A DNA stretch of 15,070 bases from Actinomycetota bacterium (GTDB taxonomy: Bacteria > Actinomycetota > Thermoleophilia > Solirubrobacterales > Solirubrobacteraceae): assembly GCA_005883255.1 (NCBI GenBank), contig VAXS01000001.1:1-15070 (forward strand). Direction: 5' to 3'. Position numbers and translations under genes: made by a program. This document shows, piece after piece, positions 14,643-15,070 of this stretch; within the stretch, counting starts at the first letter, position 1, and the number at the start of each line of letters is the position of its first letter. Below the pieces are notes generated by a model. The model had not been told where the DNA came from. It did not search any database and was given only the letters and a program-made list of their open reading frames with translations.

Positions 14643-15070
14643 GCGTTCCTGGTACTCAGGTAAACCCTCGACTCGCGGCGCTGACCGAGGCTGGCGTCAG
14701 CGTCTGGCTGGACCAGATCCGACGCTCGCTGATCGAGAGCGGGGAGCTCCAGCGCCTCATCGACGAGGACTGCCTGCGGGGGATCACGGCCAACCCCTCG
14801 ATCTTCGAGAAGGCCATCCTGGGCTCCGACGACTACGACGCGGCGCTGTCCGAGATGGCCCACGAGGGGCTCTCGGCGCAGGAGATCTACGAGCGCATCG
14901 CGGTCGAGGACGTGCAGATGGCCGCCGACGTGATGCGCCCCGTGTGGGAGGCCAACGACCGCGACGACGGCTTCATCTCCCTGGAGGTGGCGCCGGAGCT
15001 GGCCAACGACACCGACGGCACGCTGGTCGAGGTCCGCTCCTACTGGGAGCGCCTGGACCGGCCCAACTGC
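14639..15070 (+). CDS. tal: Transaldolase (partial, N-terminal 144 residues)
   Basis: Transaldolase transfers a dihydroxyacetone unit between sedoheptulose-7-phosphate and glyceraldehyde-3-phosphate. The visible part has family blocks [44 protein letters not shown] and [15 protein letters not shown], and ends in LDRPNC. The Schiff-base lysine expected just after (MIK-type motif) is outside the window. The start ATG overlaps the transketolase TGA (ATGA) and has a strong AGGAGG five bases upstream, so the two are translationally coupled. The long form seen in Actinobacteria is about 370 aa; a Tal-Pgi fusion, known in some bacteria, cannot be excluded because the 3' end is missing. Confidence 0.95.
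   Translation, partial: MSVPGTQVNPRLAALTEAGVSVWLDQIRRSLIESGELQRLIDEDCLRGITANPSIFEKAILGSDDYDAALSEMAHEGLSAQEIYERIAVEDVQMAADVMRPVWEANDRDDGFISLEVAPELANDTDGTLVEVRSYWERLDRPNC

Noticed and set aside
1..15070. Mobile elements, defence genes, CRISPR arrays or a biosynthetic gene cluster
   Set aside because: No transposase, integrase, Cas, toxin-antitoxin or NRPS/PKS signature is seen, and no regularly spaced repeat; codon use is uniform across the window.

Overview
The window is very GC-rich (roughly 70% or more by eye, with nearly all third codon positions G or C) and carries 15 tightly packed genes, one of them clearly frameshifted and two cut off by the window ends. The gene set is a eukaryotic-type UDP-glucose pyrophosphorylase, TreT-type trehalose synthase, WS/DGAT acyltransferase, DUF4389 and tandem DUF427 proteins, an actinobacterial-style UspA, and a cyclic-di-AMP riboswitch before a cell-wall hydrolase-like gene. 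This points to an actinobacterium, most likely a deep-branching one such as Thermoleophilia (Solirubrobacterales/Gaiellales type). That placement is inference from gene content only. No tRNA, rRNA, insertion sequence, phage gene or CRISPR array is visible, and no gene-free stretch exceeds about 210 bases.

Layout. 1-360 (-) is the N-terminus of a secreted coiled-coil, cell-wall hydrolase-like protein, preceded by a c-di-AMP (ydaO-type) riboswitch at about 368-497 (-). 538-1944 (+) is UDP-glucose pyrophosphorylase. 2151-3653 (+) is a MocR-type GntR/aminotransferase regulator. It converges on 3650-5068 (-), a membrane-associated metallophosphoesterase whose first ~40 codons lie in another frame (5107-5226). 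An aldo/keto reductase (5240-6253, -) sits just upstream of the phosphoesterase and is divergent from a DUF4389 membrane protein (6303-7028, +). Two further plus-strand genes follow: a 71-aa hypothetical (7094-7309) and a tandem-DUF427 protein (7370-8221). A minus-strand pair encodes a WS/DGAT acyltransferase (8225-9529) and a small two-helix membrane protein (9544-9759). A UspA protein (9828-10262, +) converges on an operon of TreT (11251-12693, -) and a ROK sugar kinase (10259-11242, -). Divergent from treT is a transketolase-transaldolase operon (12777-14642 and 14639 to beyond the end, +).

How they work together. Much of the window is central sugar metabolism: UDP-glucose synthesis, trehalose synthesis or breakdown through NDP-glucose plus glucose (TreT), glucose phosphorylation (ROK kinase), and the non-oxidative pentose phosphate pathway (Tkt, Tal). 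Stress and envelope functions (UspA, WS/DGAT lipid storage, c-di-AMP-controlled wall remodelling) are interleaved.

Most notable points: (1) the c-di-AMP riboswitch, whose 3' edge supplies the only Shine-Dalgarno-like bases for its gene; (2) a transketolase with a clean in-frame loss of about 50 residues, including the conserved His of the HG(A/S)PLG loop, while every other active-site residue I checked is present; (3) a single-base frameshift near the phosphoesterase N-terminus; (4) a strong bias to TAG stops, almost all inside CTAG tetranucleotides that I see nowhere within coding sequence, including two convergent gene pairs sharing one CTAG. I did not find a convincing new multi-gene system.
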